In this document: piece by piece, positions 24,136-34,078 of the stretch
Numbering within the stretch: the stretch's first letter is position 1
Layout: each line of letters opens with the position of its first letter
NCBI GenBank assembly: GCA_024516155.1
Contig: JAJJXM010000049.1
Coordinates: 434,001 to 498,000, forward strand
Length of the DNA: 64,000 nucleotides
Origin: Pyronema omphalodes
Taxonomy: Eukaryota; Ascomycota; Pezizomycetes; Pezizales; Pyronemataceae
Reading direction: 5' to 3'
Position numbers and translations under genes: made by a program
The notes under the pieces: generated by a model
What the model was told of the DNA's origin: nothing
Seen by the model: the letters and a program-made list of their open reading frames with translations, nothing else
Database searches by the model: none

Positions 24136-24764
24136 ATGGTTCAAGAGATCAATTCGTAAGTCATGACTCCATCTCCGGTGAAGATAGTTAGCACTGTGCG
24201 GCCAATGAAAGTTCGAGAGGAGACAGAGGCGTTATAAATAAATCAATCGATGAATTTTGATAAACGGATACCGGATGCTAACTGATGCCTTACGTATCAG
24301 AAAGGATGAATTCGAGACTCTCGTCGCTGAACGCATAGAACAAGAGAAAATGGGCAAACTCATTGTTCTTGACTGCTTTGCTACATGGTGTGGTACGTTC
24401 TACAACTCCTGTCAATACATCCTGTAAACCCTGTTTATCTAATCTTCGTTCCCATAATACAACCTCTGCGCACCTTTGACTCCAATACTAACACACACCA
24501 GGACCTTGCCGTCTCATCGCCCCCAAGATAACGGCATTCTCGGAGGAATACCCTCATGTCGATTTCTACAAGCTGGATGTCGACAAGGTAGCTGATGTTG
24601 CCAGTGATCTTGGAGTTCGTGCTATGCCTACTTTTTATTTTTATAAGGGCGGAGAAAAGATTGATGAGGTGGTCGGTGCCGATTCTGCGGCTATTAAGGC
24701 GAAGATCAATCAATATGCTTCTGCTAATGTAGGGGAGCCTGTGGACACTTTTGATGAGGATTAA
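24136..24764 (+). CDS. Thioredoxin
   Basis: Small dithiol-disulfide oxidoreductase. Three exons: 24136-24155, 24301-24392, 24502-24764, total 375 nt, 124 aa; phases close exactly. The active site WCGPC is at residues 36-40 (ATWCGPCRLIAPKI) and is itself split by intron 2, which falls inside the glycine codon. Also visible: the family's buried-core strand LIVLDCF, the FYKLDVDKVADVASDLGV segment, cis-proline loop RAMPTF (Pro80), and GGEKIDEVVGAD. No signal or transit peptide is visible, so a cytosolic form is likely. The C-terminal tail ends EPVDTFDED. A TATA box lies 128 bp upstream. Short exon 1 encodes MVQEINS. Confidence 0.96.
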
Positions 24765-24986
24765 GGAGCATTTGGCAGATTGCCTTTTTTGGGTAATTAT
24801 GAAATCTGAAGAGGTGGGGTATAACTGCATAGGGAAACTGAAGTTTTATGCTGGACAATGATTGATGAATTTCTTACGAAATTATAAAAATTTATGTAGG
24901 GTAAATGAATCCAAAAAATCAACGAGTTACCAATTTTTGATAAGATGGATTGCCTGGAATTTTGTTGCGAGATTCGTAAAGCCAAT

Positions 24987-25028
24987 ACTCGTGCCAAGGT
25001 GGTGCATTAGCGCCACCTTGGCACGAGT
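24987..25028. repeat. Hairpin with ACTCGTGCC termini, copy 1
   Basis: Two 19-nt arms around the loop ATTA, with one mismatch. The left arm begins ACTCGTGCCAAGGTGG and the right arm ends CCACCTTGGCACGAGT. It lies 223 bp downstream of the thioredoxin stop codon. It shares its outer nine bases with the hairpin at 47673-47724. Confidence 0.9.
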
Positions 25029-25756
25029 AGTATTTAAGTCATTGGAGGGGATTTTAATTGGAGGTTGTCGCAATGTATGTACATCAGGTAGTGCTTATTA
25101 ATATATCTTACGTTATGTTTAACTAGGGTTTATTGAACGGCCGTAGAGTCTATGGTTGTGGTTAGCGAGCGCTAGCTTGCAAAGGTATATTAACCAGCGT
25201 CACAGGCTATCACTATTGTACATACTCAGTGACGAAACCACAACATCTATCCGTGCCAGAAATCCATAGCAGAAAATATCTAGACACCATTTTATCGATT
25301 ACAGAGCATTAAGAGGAAGTCTTCACCACCCGGCACGGTTGTTTTTTCAGCTATGCCGTCAATTTCGGCTAGAAGCTCGGCCGCCAGAAAGTTATTCAGC
25401 CTGTTGTATCTTTCTCTCAACTTAGAACGTTAAAACTCCAACAAGGCAACGAATAAACACATTGCCAGATGGCCTCTGCTATTGGATAACAGAAGTACTC
25501 AGACTAATATGTGGATAGAGCCGCAGAAATAATTTATGCTGTGGGAATCAATGTCTATATCGTACGATGGAACGGTCATTTACACTTGCTACACCAACCA
25601 GAGGAAGAGGATAGGGATGAGAGACAGAATACGGAGGCTGTAACAAATGAGTAGGGGAGGATAGAAGGGCATGTCGAATGGCGGTTGCACTGGGTGGAGA
25701 AACCAGCAACGGTAACTGCACATTAGATAATACGGGGCTATCTTTGATGGTTTTAT

Positions 25757-26367
25757 TAGGCCGTTTCACGCTTCAATTATGGATTGTTTAACGATTGGAT
25801 TAAGCTTAATCACTAGTTCAATAGGCGATCTAGGCGCGGCATTTATCGTCTTAAAAGCCTTTTTGCAAAAGGAGCTCCGGAGCTCCTTATGGTATTTTAA
25901 GATAATCTCGGACTATCTATTACGGCTCATTTAACACTACACGGAGCACTAAGCACGATACGGGTTAGCATCGCTCTTCCACTGTCTCTCATAGCGAAAA
26001 GAATAAAAATATGAAAATTCAAAAAGATTATAAAAAGAAGTATAAAATATAAAAGTTGGCCTCTATGCATGCCCAGCTATGATTACGAAACATTTTTTTG
26101 CTGTAATATTCGTCAAAAAGTTGTTCTGTGGGTTTTTTTTTGCGCGCGTGGCATCGCCAAGTGTGTGGTGAAAATTTTTTTCCTGGGTCGTGGTGCGAGG
26201 GGACGCGATGTTGCGGCCTAAGAAAAACAGCGAGAATGCGATTTCTTTCAATTAAGATTCCGGGGGGGTTTCACGCTGATATTGTTTATGGCGACAGATT
26301 TTTCTTAAAAAGTTTCCCGAAGCGCGCTATAATGGGCCCCGATAAACGTAGCGTGAAACGCCCTATT
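25757..26367. mobile_element. Candidate inverted-repeat element (weak)
   Basis: TAGGCCGTTTCACGCT near 25757 and, inverted at about 26351-26367, TAGGGCGTTTCACGCT differ at one of 16 positions. A third GTTTCACGCT occurs at about 26270. The right end abuts the TIR element at 26375. No matching target duplication was found, so this is a suggestion only. Confidence 0.3.
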
Positions 26368-26418
26368 GTATCTATGGTGGGGGACACCAAGTCACGACAA
26401 GTGTGGACTGAAATCTAC

Positions 26419-26434
26419 AATTGTTGGCCACCAT
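26419..26434. repeat. Target site duplication of the LINE, left copy
   Basis: AATTGTTGGCCACCAT, identical to 27319-27334. Confidence 0.92.
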
Positions 26435-27318
26435 TGATTTGATTTGATTTGATTTTAATCATACACCGTTCGAGGCCTTTAAGGCCTATGCGGGAAACTA
26501 AATCCGTTTTTCCTGTCCTCGTGGCCGAGACCACCTAAAGAGGCTCCCCAATCTCCTGCTCCCCGTGACGTCCCCGAAAAGATAAGTAAATAAAGAAACA
26601 CCCAAAAAGAAACAAAAAATCCTAAACCCCAGCCGAAACCTGACAGTCCCCCGTATCGCGCACACCTTCCCCTCTTATAACTAAAAAGAAAAAACCGTGA
26701 AAATCAAAAGAAAAGTAATGAAAAAATTTACAATTCGCCCTCCAAGCACCTGGCCCTTCTGCCCATGCCTATACGTATCTTCTGCCTATCTCCGTTGCAG
26801 ATAAAAATTCCAAGATCGCTTTCGTGAGTCGATCGTCCCTAAATAAATCCACCACCTTAAGCCTTCCTCTCGGCCTTCCCCTCCGTCCCCGTATTCTCTC
26901 AACCTCCTCTTTCAACGTCTTGAACTCCTTTCGCCAGCGGGGGCATTCTCCAAACAAATGGCCTCTGGTTTGTCTTTTTTCTGACTGGCACCACCAGCAC
27001 CGGTCCGACTCTTTTTTCTTAACGCGCACCAGATGGGTGCCGATGAGGGCGTGGCCTGAAGCAAGCTGGAGGAACACAGCTGCTCGGCGCTTGGGTAGGG
27101 AGACCAATTCAGGGCGGATTCCCCATTTCTGGCGGGGGCGGAAGGAACGGCTGGTCGCTGTTTGTTGCTTAATCCAGCGACGAGTGATAGTCGATGTCGT
27201 TTCCGTTGCGATCCGGTTGAGGTGCGCCAGGGAAGCCCACGCCGGAACAGCACACACTGGGTCGTCACACCGTTTGAGCATACGGGAGTCGCAGCGATGC
27301 TTCGACGCTTCTTTAGCT
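26435..27318 (-). mobile_element. 5'-truncated LINE (Tad1-like non-LTR retrotransposon)
   Basis: An 884-bp insertion bounded by perfect 16-bp direct repeats (26419-26434, 27319-27334). On the complement it begins within a coding region, has a 3' untranslated part of about 330 bp, and ends in repeated CAAAT-type units (ATCAAATCAAATCAAATC) instead of a plain poly(A). Truncation at the 5' end with a long target duplication is the signature of target-primed reverse transcription. It sits inside TIR element A, so it is younger than that element. Confidence 0.9.
26769..27318 (-). pseudogene. LINE ORF2 C-terminal fragment
   Basis: The frame is open from the truncation point to a stop at 26769 (about 182 aa). 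It matches the C-terminal end of fungal LINE polyproteins downstream of the RNase H domain: HRCDSRMLKRCDDPV, a long helical linker, SGHALIGTHLVRVKKKESDR, then a CCHC knuckle C-W-W-C-x9-H-x4-C (CWWCQSEKRQTRGHLFGECP) and a basic tail. Reverse transcriptase and endonuclease domains are absent through truncation. The fragment itself has no stop or frameshift, which suggests a fairly recent insertion. Confidence 0.85.
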
Positions 27319-27334
27319 AATTGTTGGCCACCAT
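27319..27334. repeat. Target site duplication of the LINE, right copy
   Basis: AATTGTTGGCCACCAT, identical to 26419-26434. Confidence 0.92.
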
Positions 27335-27793
27335 GACCGCGGGGCGACAGGGATTAAAATACGTCCGAGTGACACTTGGTGATTCAGAGTTTTTCTAGGT
27401 TGTCACACCGCGTTGCCCATAGTGCGGAAACATCGCATCGGAGGGTCATGGGTGATGATCTAGTTTAGTAAGCATGTATTAGTCACTGCATGTAGCCAAT
27501 CAAGCGTGATTTTGTTGTTGCGTCTTGGCATAACTCGGTATGTCTTGGCACAAAAACACCATCTACATATTTTCTCCGCCCATACAAAATACAGGGGTTT
27601 TTAAAACCTTTCAGCCCATTCACCTTTGACTTCAATTAATTTTGGCCCGATATAAGTTGTTCTCCATCAACTTCTCTTTCAATCTTATCGAACCGTTTTC
27701 AAATCGGAGTGGTTGTGGTTGGTGTGAAAGATTTGGGGTGTTGATGCAATATTTGTCGTTGCGATGTGTCGGGACTTGGTGTCCCCCACCATA

Positions 27794-29632
27794 TTTCGAT
27801 ATTTGCAGAGTACACAGGGTTTTTGGAAGACTCATGCCGTGCCCCAGTTGGGTGACCCCTTTGGCTAGTTGTGCCATATTTTAACTGCAGCATAATGTTA
27901 ATTCGAAACACCAAATCAAAGTTGAGGGTTTTTATTGGACACCTATATTTTGAGGTTCTCTTCTAGGCCAACAAGACTAACCAGCTAGTGCTCTAAAAGA
28001 TATTCTGGGGGTTCTCTCGCTCCATCTATTGTTAGTTGATAAAGTTTTAGGATTGGCGCATGAAGGCCACGTACCCAGTTCGCTTATTCACAACTCACTG
28101 CGTCTAGGTTGTTGATGTACTTAACAGGTATGGCTCATGAAGAGTCTCGCGGAAACAACATCAACATCTTGGAGGGGTGCAGCTATCGGTAAAGATACGT
28201 AATGGGGATAGTATTTATTAAGCCTAGTATAGGGCCAATACTGCTGACTTGAAATCAAAACGGCTTCAGGGTGTGTAATCTCAACGTTCAGTTTCGATCA
28301 GATAATGGGTCTATGGGAATGTTGGCCGCTAATGGGCCGTCAGACAGTCAGACACAGCACACAATGGCATGCAGGAGTCTGCTACTTCGCCGAATATCCC
28401 CCATCTCCATTTGCGTGTACAAACATTTTGCCACTTACGATGGAATGAGATAAGACGCCCGTCATGCCATGGCCAGTTGCATTGAAATTATTTTGTACTT
28501 ATTATCATCGAGAAGTCAAGGGAATCACTACATGAATCATTGAAGTAGTTGTGGCTCGCTTCAGGATGTGAAGTAAAGCTATTCAGATAGCCGCTCGCTA
28601 ATCTCGCTTATCTAGTCACAGAACAACAGCAATATATATACAAGGCGTTTCTTAGCTGAAATCTGAACCAACCATGAGCGTCCTTCATGTGCTGAGTTCC
28701 AGGTTTAATTTTCGATTTTTTTACACCGCATCGTCTATGATTTAAACTCATCTACAGTGTTCATCACGGGTCAAGAGGTCGGAAATTTGCCCTGCACGGT
28801 CTGACAAGTAGTTGGCAGAGGACTGGGTCAACTGGTTTGATTCGCCGTCTTTATTGTGTAATATACGGCTTATGTAAAACCTGGTTTTATTTGCTGACGT
28901 TTTACACTGCGTAACACATGATTTAAACTCATCTATTATATTTTTGGGGTCTCTAGCGATATAAAATAATTTATCAAAAATGATGATTGTGCTATAAAAG
29001 TATTGCCAAACCCGAAGGGTTAATACTTGACCCCTTGGTATGACACCATTGGTCACTGCTTCGCAGGCCATTCGCCCTATATCAAGTACATGTATCTAAA
29101 CAAGCGATGTTGGTTTCTTTTAATCAATAGTATCGGATGCAGACAGCATGTAGATGGATTTGTGGCCGACTGATAATGTTGAACCGACCAACCAATCATC
29201 AGGAATTAATTATTCTAAATTCCTTTCCGGTTCCAGATGTACCCTTATTCTTAGAATTGTACGTACGGAGGCCTTATGTATTCGACTTACCATACTCCTA
29301 CTGCCGAACTCGACCCCATTCACTCTGATTCCATTGTGTCTTGGCCTATAAATACCGATTCTGTATCGCATTTTCATCGCTTTCTGATCATCCTGGCACG
29401 CCTTTCATCTCGAAGCACGCAACGTCAGAGTCCACATACACCTCTTTTTGTGTCAACAACTTGTTTATATCAACTCCGGTTGGTATACTTTTCTTCACCT
29501 AGTCGAGGCTCAACTGCGCCATTCCGCACCCACCCTGAGCAAAATTCATAATTGAATCACAATCCACACTAAAGTACAGGTTCAAATACAACCCAACACG
29601 GCCAACTGCATCAATTTGTTACCGCGTACAAG
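27794..29632. other. Intergenic region with a diverged direct repeat
   Basis: No gene recognised. 28718-28754 and 28900-28935 share TTTTACAC(C/T)GC and ATGATTTAAACTCATCTA. The last 290 bp is the promoter of the 239-aa gene. Confidence 0.55.
29347..29353 (+). promoter_or_regulatory. TATA box upstream of the 239-aa gene
   Basis: TATAAAT in the context GGCCTATAAATACC, 286 bp before the ATG at 29633. A pyrimidine-rich stretch follows. The distance allows a leader of about 250 nt. Confidence 0.45.
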
Positions 29633-30352
29633 ATGGATGAAACGGACAACCTATTTCCTGTCGCCAAATGGCTGACTAAATCCGGCCTTGCATTTGAAGC
29701 TCGGCAACAAAGCGCAGAATTGCAGTCCCACGCTGGGATCATTTCCGCTATACAACAACAAGCCCAAGACACACTCGAAGAGTCATTGGTCGCTCCCCCG
29801 GCAGAGAAACCCCCTACTTCCAGATTTTCTTCCGAAGACCTACCGAGAAATTACGAGCCCAATTCTTCTCCCTTTGGGTATGCGTTACGAGAGACCACAT
29901 CTCCATATTCTACCCTAGCTCTAGAAGAGCAAAATGACAAACCAATCCCACGACTCTTTGTTCCGTTGAAACAATGGCCTGCTGAGGATCTTGAAAACTT
30001 TTGTTCATCATTGGATGCAGGCTATGAACTCGATGAGCATATTCTGGATGACAATATACTTAGCAACCGGCCCTCGCCAGAGAACACCTTGAATGATCTT
30101 GATGGAAATCCTACATTGGTGGCTTACAAAAACACACAGGCTCCACGAGGCACAAATTTTCTGAGATACAGTACTGTTGCGGCAATTCTTCTTGGGAGAG
30201 CCGCCCCTCCAAAGGAGGACAAACATCCAGAAGAAGCAAATGCAGCTCTTCCAGTAGTGGAAGACCCGGCACAAAAATCACCAATTACGCAGGCTTTTCG
30301 TTTAGATGATGAAGAAGGATATGTGATTGAGTCAAATGGTGTCAACGAGTAG
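29633..30352 (+). CDS. Hypothetical protein, 239 aa
   Basis: Single open frame from ATG to TAG, preceded by an A/C-rich leader with CAAG before the ATG and a TATA box. I recognise no domain. The protein is acidic and mostly polar, with a likely helical N-terminus (VAKWLTKSGLAFEARQQSAELQSHAG), a Pro-rich middle, and a short hydrophobic patch (NFLRYSTVAAILLGRAA). The stop is followed by an AT-rich tail. It lies between two copies of the same TIR element, in transposon-rich DNA, so it could be a lineage-specific or orphan gene. A chance open frame is less likely at this length with a good start context. Confidence 0.55.
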   Translation: MDETDNLFPVAKWLTKSGLAFEARQQSAELQSHAGIISAIQQQAQDTLEESLVAPPAEKPPTSRFSSEDLPRNYEPNSSPFGYALRETTSPYSTLALEEQNDKPIPRLFVPLKQWPAEDLENFCSSLDAGYELDEHILDDNILSNRPSPENTLNDLDGNPTLVAYKNTQAPRGTNFLRYSTVAAILLGRAAPPKEDKHPEEANAALPVVEDPAQKSPITQAFRLDDEEGYVIESNGVNE

Positions 30353-30867
30353 TATGTTACAAAAGAAACAAGGGATAAGATTGTATTGATGCATCAAATC
30401 CGCGTTTTATAGTGTATCAAGGTGTAATACAACGCAGCGAAGAAGCTTTTATTTTGGTGTATCCATTGTTTTTTGGTTTATTTTTCTTCCAGGTCAATAT
30501 ATTTACTATCCACATTTGATGAGTTTAACATCTGTATACAATCTAGATTGTGGGCCAAAACAGGGTGGATGTATGTGAGCTTTTGGTGAGATGGAAACCT
30601 TGGGTAACAACCTGTATTGTAACCACAATATACTCATCGTTATGGTAAATATATTTGCTTACAACAATAAAATAAAAACAATTTTTGTTTACCATATCTC
30701 GAGCTGTTCTGAAAGCGTATCTGCAATTACCGGTTTTTTTTTTACCCTGGCAAATGCATAACTTATGTACGCAATACAACAAAATTTTACAAAACCAAGG
30801 TCATACTAAATATCACACGGCGAGCCAGCACGTGTTGAGTTGCAACTCGCCAAGTATGTACATACCA
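30353..30867. other. AT-rich 3' flank
   Basis: 515 bp between the 239-aa gene and element B, AT-rich, with a T run near 30736. No gene seen. A GGCGAG..CTCGCC inverted repeat occurs just before element B. Confidence 0.6.
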
Positions 30868-30869
30868 TA

Positions 30870-31615
30870 TGGTGGATGACACCAAGAACGTGCGGAAACC
30901 GACGAAAATCGACACTTTTTGGTCCCCATGACAGGGGTGCGACAGGGATTAAAATGCAATCGAATGATCGGTCATGATTGGAAGTTTTATCACGTGCCCA
31001 ATTGTCCACAACCACGCGCATCGGAGGAGGATGGAGAGAATCTTGTTTGGTGCCACTAGCTGAGTTACCCGGCGTCCTTAGCTCAGTCTAGAGATGGGCG
31101 CCTAGCGTGTGGCAGTAATGTAACGTAAGGTAACGTCACGTATTGTTATAGTATCGTGGTCATCGTGACAGTATCGTGAATGCCAAGCTACAGAATCTGA
31201 GCGTGCCAAGGCGCTAAGATACGGATATAAGGCGACAGATAGGGGTGTAGAGCTCCTGTCCTCGTCTTTCGGGCTCCGCAGGGAGCATCTAGGCTAGTCA
31301 CGTGGTGGCACTAGTTGAAGTTTGGTTTGTAACGTTACATGCCAAGCTTACACTTCAGTCTTGGCAGTTTTGGCGTGCCAAGAGCGTCGACACATTTTAG
31401 GCCGCCCATACAAAATACAGGGTTTTTAACGCTTCATAACTCTTCGAATTCTTTTTGAATTTAATTTTTTAAAACGTAGTATTATTCTCCAGAAGTTGAA
31501 TTTTGATTGTACGTTTAAATATATTTGATTCTGGTTGTTGTGGTTGAGCAGTAGCGTTTGGCGTGTCGTGGGATTTTTTTCGTCGGCTTCCGCACGTTCT
31601 TGGTGTCATCCACAA
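30870..31615. mobile_element. TIR element B (same family as element A)
   Basis: 746 bp flanked by TA (30868-30869, 31616-31617). Terminal inverted repeats of about 40 bp with two mismatches begin TGGTGGATGACACCAAGAAC and continue through GTGCGGAA(A/G)CCGACGAAAA. The interior is non-coding and shares blocks with element A, including GCGACAGGGATTAAAAT and CCGCCCATACAAAATACAGG. No transposase frame, so it is non-autonomous. Confidence 0.85.
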
Positions 31616-31617
31616 TA

Positions 31618-32373
31618 TATGCGCTATGTGCCGAAGGTATAGTCTGGTTAGCGTCTTGGTACTTCTTGGCATATATCTGGAAAGTTTTGGCAGATGAAAT
31701 AATCATCAAGTTTTTATCTCATGCGCACATGACTCCAATGTAACCGCTTTCTGAATTACTCTTCCTACTTCCTGAAATTCACTGTTCATATGTTATTGTA
31801 CAAGGCCGCTTTCTGTTTACCTCCTTGTGACGGCCATATTGATAAATTGTACGTCTTGGACTACAACTTCCTCAATTTGGACGCTTCTCATGATTATCTA
31901 TATGGTAGAGAGCGCATCCAAAGAACTATGAACCTCACCACAGGGAAACTAGGAAACGGTTTGTATAATAATATGGAGTCATAATGCATCACTCTTATTT
32001 CTATCTTCGGTAATTTTTGAGGCTCTATGCGGCTTTGTGCGCAGCTGTGTAAAATTCCTGAGGCTCTGTGAGGCTCAGCGCGGCACACAGAAATGAAAAA
32101 TTATTATTAAGGATATTTTTGCGGAGTGCAGTCCGTTAAGTTAGTCCATACAGTTATGGTTTGGTACCAGGTTCGTTTGGCACTATGTATAACCTGCCCG
32201 ACCAATCACCATGTTTGGCTTGATCCCTTGTTTACTGACGTGTGCCGTGCGGTACAAGGTATAAATACCCCACATTTTCCCCGCCGTTACAACAGTACAA
32301 CACCTCCACAGTACCTCTACCTCCACCAAGACTATCTACAACAACATCAAATCAACTCAATCTCATCTCCAAA
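31618..32373. other. Intergenic region and promoter of the 78-aa gene
   Basis: AT-rich, no gene. The last 175 bp carry a CCAAT motif (GACCAATCACC at about 32198) and a TATA box, spaced as in a strong fungal promoter. Confidence 0.6.
32260..32266 (+). promoter_or_regulatory. TATA box of the 78-aa gene
   Basis: TATAAAT in GGTATAAATACCCC, 108 bp before the ATG, followed by a C/A-rich leader with repeated ACCTCCAC-type words and ATCTCCAAA directly before the start. The CCAAT motif is about 60 bp further upstream. This arrangement suggests a highly expressed, inducible gene. Confidence 0.7.
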
Positions 32374-32772
32374 ATGCCTAGCGATAACCGCGGAAACACT
32401 TATAACGTTACCAGCCACGGTACCAACAGCCAGGGTGGGTGTCTTTCTCAATAGCAAGTATCGCTTAACGACACTCATGACGTACAGGTAACCACTACTG
32501 CAGCCGCGACTTCAGTTCATCCTCTGGCAGCGCAGGAGGTTCCAAGGGTTACCACTACTCCAACTCCGATGGAAGTTACTACTACTCTAACCCTAACGGT
32601 TTGTCTCCTCAGTTATCCTAGGTTATTGTGTAATCTATCATGATCTTTCACAAAGCATGCCACATTTAAAAATTGGTCATTGTAGAGGCAATACTAATAA
32701 TACATAGGCTCGACTTACCACAACAACGGCCAGGGAGGATCGACCTACACTCCTCCTTCCTCCAAGAAATAA
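32374..32772 (+). CDS. Small Asn/Ser/Tyr/Gly-rich fungal protein, 78 aa
   Basis: Three short exons, 32374-32434, 32488-32598 and 32708-32772, total 237 nt; phases close and all introns are GT-AG. The start reads MPSDNRGNTYNVTSHGTNSQ and continues GNHYCSRDFSSSSGSAGG; the core repeats YHYSNSDGSYYYSNPNGSTY; the end is TYTPPSSKK. This matches the pattern of a small, widespread but uncharacterised family in filamentous ascomycetes (NSQGNHYCSRD..YHYSN.DGSYYYSN.NGSTYY), from memory of the family pattern only. No signal peptide. One cysteine. Strong TATA/CCAAT promoter. Too short and split to be seen as a single long frame. Function unknown. Confidence 0.85.
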
Positions 32773-34070
32773 ATAATTTCTTCCACTCCGAAATATCAAA
32801 CCCCACAAATTAGCATGTCTCGGCAACACTTGAGGGGGGATATAGACCGGGTATTAGAGGACTAAATTGAGAACTTAATTGCATACGGTATAAGTTAGCT
32901 GTACTTAATAATATGATATACCACAATTCAATAACTCCTCCAAGTACTATCTCTTCCTACAAACATCATGTCAGCATGTGGCGTTTGATTGTTAAAACAC
33001 CATTGTGAGAGCGTTTCTGCAATCGATTCCCGGTCGAATGCTCGTCACGTGACTGGGCGACTCTGGTGTCACCAGCTGTGCAGCAGCCCTTTTTGGTAAA
33101 CATAAGGCCTAAGCCAATTCATGTTTCAAAAATCAAATCAAAAATTGTAATTCTGTTTATCCAATTCCCTCCAAGACCCATATTAAACCTAAAGTCAAAC
33201 ACGATCCATGGCCGCGGCCACGAGCGCGTGACAAACATGCCCAACTAAGCGAGTGCTCAATCGGAACGCGCGTGCAAAAAGAAAATACCTGTGGCTTAAT
33301 GATTAATCCATTTAATAAGATAACAATCATCTAACAAAATACAATAAATATTCATATCCTATCACGGTAATTGTATAATATCAACTCCCATTGATGCACT
33401 GTTCGCGACACCACTTCTCTGCCGTTCAATTTGCGCAAACTGACTACACCACGTGACCTAGACTACTCGCTCGTTCGCTTACCACTTCGCTTATCGATAA
33501 TCACTTCATCGGCGAGCGTGAATGTCAAGCAACCATAACTTTGAATATCCGTCACGAAATTCTGTGTTGAAAAGTGGAAGCCGTGGAGATGCAGAATGAT
33601 TAGATTCAATGTCGTAGAAGAAACATTACACGAGCATAGAACATAACACGACGAGATAAGCCACACACAATTGGTCACAGAAACCAGACATATCTCTGTT
33701 AATATACACTTAGATTAGGTCGCGTTGTAAAATCCTGCTATTGTATTGATCTTCTGCTGATATGATAATACTTATTCCCTCGCTCTTTCTTTTTAATGCA
33801 TGTGATCGTACTTGTCACGAACTCAGTCCTTGCATGGAGGGTGCCTCAAATAAAGTGCACCAGTACGACTGGTAGTGTACATAGCAGTAGCTCAATCACG
33901 ACTTCGAAGATTTCCTACGAACAGAGAAAAACCAAGTGTTCATGGTAGATAATTTTATCGTTAATCATCGAACGATATTTGATGCTTCATAGCAGGAAAT
34001 GGTATTGGCATTGGTATACCTTCCGCACCGTTTCCATGGAATTCATCGCATTCATCGCATTCGTTATAGA

Positions 34071-34078
34071 TATATTCC
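34071..34078. repeat. 8-bp target duplication, left
   Basis: TATATTCC directly before the MITE, repeated at 34813-34820. Confidence 0.9.

Larger units (their letters stand above)
24765..26372. other. Intergenic region with hairpin and possible element edge
   Basis: Holds the 42-nt hairpin at 24987-25028 and a candidate inverted-repeat element from about 25757 to 26367, both listed separately. A perfect 20-bp palindrome (AAGGAGCTCCGGAGCTCCTT) occurs near 25868. No coding gene seen. Confidence 0.55.
26375..27791. mobile_element. TIR element A (MITE-like), interrupted by a LINE
   Basis: Starts TGGTGGGGGACACCAAGTC and ends with its inverted copy (GACTTGGTGTCCCCCACCA, one nearby mismatch), each flanked by TA (26373-26374 and 27792-27793). 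This fits a TA-target element of the Tc1/mariner-like kind. After removing the nested LINE and one target copy the element is about 517 bp and has no open frame. It shares interior blocks with element B (CGACAGGGATTAAAAT; GCATCGGAGG; CCGCCCATACAAAATACAGG), so the two are one family. Confidence 0.8.
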
